DNA of 6,787 bases, from assembly GCA_022424805.1 (NCBI GenBank), contig JAKMGR010000218.1, positions 1-6,787 of the forward strand. Direction: 5' to 3'. The notes below the pieces were generated by a model. It did no database searches. It was not told the DNA's origin and saw only the letters and a list, made by a program, of their open reading frames with translations. A program made the translations under genes and the position numbers. The DNA is from Verrucomicrobiales bacterium. GTDB lineage: Bacteria > Verrucomicrobiota > Verrucomicrobiia > Verrucomicrobiales > DEV007. Positions 5,969 to 6,787 of this stretch are shown one piece after another (the stretch's first letter is position 1; every line of letters starts with the position of its first letter).

Positions 5969-6787
5969 ACTCACACTCGGAACCTGAATCCCCTCTCCCG
6001 CCCGACGAACTGTTCGTCGATTCGGCTTTGCTGGAAAAAGCTCGCCTTGATGAAGAAAAAAACGACGACGCGCTGATCCGCTCGATTCTTCTCAAAACTG
6101 TCGAGCGACCATTTCGCAATGAAACGCTTCATCTATCGCCAGCAGCAGACCGAAAATCGTGGTTTATCACGGTTGCTTCTGCTGCTGCGGCAGTCGCCCT
6201 GTTGCTCAGCGTTCTCACTAACCTCTCCGTCAGAGACACGAGGCAGGAAGAGGAAGTCGTCTTTCTAGTACAATACGCCGATGACTCTGCAACAACTCCC
6301 GCAGTAGATAAGAACAGCAAAGCAGCGGTGAAATCGACTCGTCCGGTCGAGGAAACCGTTGAAATCGGAACACCTGATTTCGTAGCGAGCCCATCGATCG
6401 TAGCACTGGATCTGGATTGGGAATTGACGACCATCTTTGGCCAATCCGTTCGTGATTTTGCTCCTCGCACAATGCGTCGCGCCACCTTTCGGATCGAAGC
6501 GGACAATGCGATCGAACAAGCGAGAGAAAAAATTTACTCAGGCAATGTCATCGTTCACTACGAAGGATTTCGCGTCGAAGCAGAACAACTTCGCGTCGCA
6601 AAAGCCTCGCACTCAGGAGTTTCGCAGGATTCGAACACTGTGACCGGATCAAACGTTATTCTGCGCCAAGATCATCCTGAACGCCTAGTAAAGGCAGGAA
6701 AAATTGAGTTCCGCCCACTCAGTGGATCGCTTGTTCTATCACGCGTGAGAGAGTTCTCCGGAGAAAACGAAACAGGCCTTGAAGTAA
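5965..6787 (+). CDS. Single-pass membrane protein, putative anti-sigma factor with LptA/OstA-like C-terminal region (3' end cut)
   Basis: Open from the ATG at 5965 to the window edge (274 codons, no stop). It overlaps the sigma factor stop as ATGA, the usual place for a cognate anti-sigma factor. The N-terminus (1-65) is charged and probably cytoplasmic, with a helical stretch (15-47, including DDALIRSILLKTVERP at 34-49). It lacks the H-x3-C-x2-C zinc motif of ZAS anti-sigma domains. One transmembrane helix spans about 66-87 (WFITVASAAAAVALLLSVL), followed by an acidic, low-complexity stretch (91-150). Residues about 172-260 show alternating short strands: FRIEADNA (175-182), YSGNVIVHYEGFRVEAEQLRV (191-211), then TVTGSNVILRQD (225-236), VKAGKIEFRP (242-251) and GSLVLS (254-259). 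The 'GNV...I.A..L.V' rhythm resembles LptA/OstA-type beta domains; FecR-like is an alternative. The anti-sigma role is inferred from context and topology. The reading frame is confident; its domain identity is not. Confidence 0.8.
   Translation, partial: MNSHSEPESPLPPDELFVDSALLEKARLDEEKNDDALIRSILLKTVERPFRNETLHLSPAADRKSWFITVASAAAAVALLLSVLTNLSVRDTRQEEEVVFLVQYADDSATTPAVDKNSKAAVKSTRPVEETVEIGTPDFVASPSIVALDLDWELTTIFGQSVRDFAPRTMRRATFRIEADNAIEQAREKIYSGNVIVHYEGFRVEAEQLRVAKASHSGVSQDSNTVTGSNVILRQDHPERLVKAGKIEFRPLSGSLVLSRVREFSGENETGLEV

Noticed and set aside
6129..6506. Minus-strand frames (up to 125 codons) opposite the right-edge membrane protein
   Set aside because: The plus-strand frame is coupled to the sigma gene by ATGA, has a membrane helix and stays open to the edge; the minus-strand frames have no ribosome site or recognisable motif.

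Overview
The window looks like chromosomal DNA from a member of the PVC group (Verrucomicrobiota or Planctomycetota). I infer this from the gene families, without any database search. Two large PQQ-type beta-propeller proteins closely match families I associate with those phyla, and they sit with a DUF3311/sodium-solute-symporter pair and an ECF sigma factor. GC content is moderate and even by eye. I see no insertion sequence, integrase, tRNA, rRNA or CRISPR array.

Layout. The left three quarters (1-5109) is one minus-strand block that reads right to left. It starts with a secreted 765-aa protein that has a PQQ-like propeller followed by a probable jelly-roll domain (5109-2812). Next comes a 561-aa lipoprotein with a PQQ-like propeller (2759-1074), then a 71-aa DUF3311 membrane protein (1043-828), then the first 233 residues of a sodium:solute symporter that runs off the left edge (699-1). 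The gaps are 52, 30 and 128 bases, and I see no convincing terminator in them, so an operon is likely. The 268-base region 5110-5377 separates this block from a divergent plus-strand pair. That pair is an ECF-type sigma factor (5378-5968) and, overlapping it by four bases (ATGA), a single-pass membrane protein that runs off the right edge (5965-6787).

How the genes may work together (inference). The minus-strand block looks like an envelope module: one exported propeller, one lipid-anchored propeller, and an inner-membrane Na+-coupled importer with its small DUF3311 partner. The substrate cannot be read from the sequence. The sigma factor and the coupled membrane protein look like a sigma/anti-sigma pair. 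The C-terminal, probably periplasmic half of the membrane protein has a strand pattern resembling LptA/OstA-type domains rather than a classical zinc anti-sigma domain. That is the least ordinary element here. The divergent arrangement makes it possible, but unproven, that this pair controls the propeller/transporter block through the shared intergenic region.
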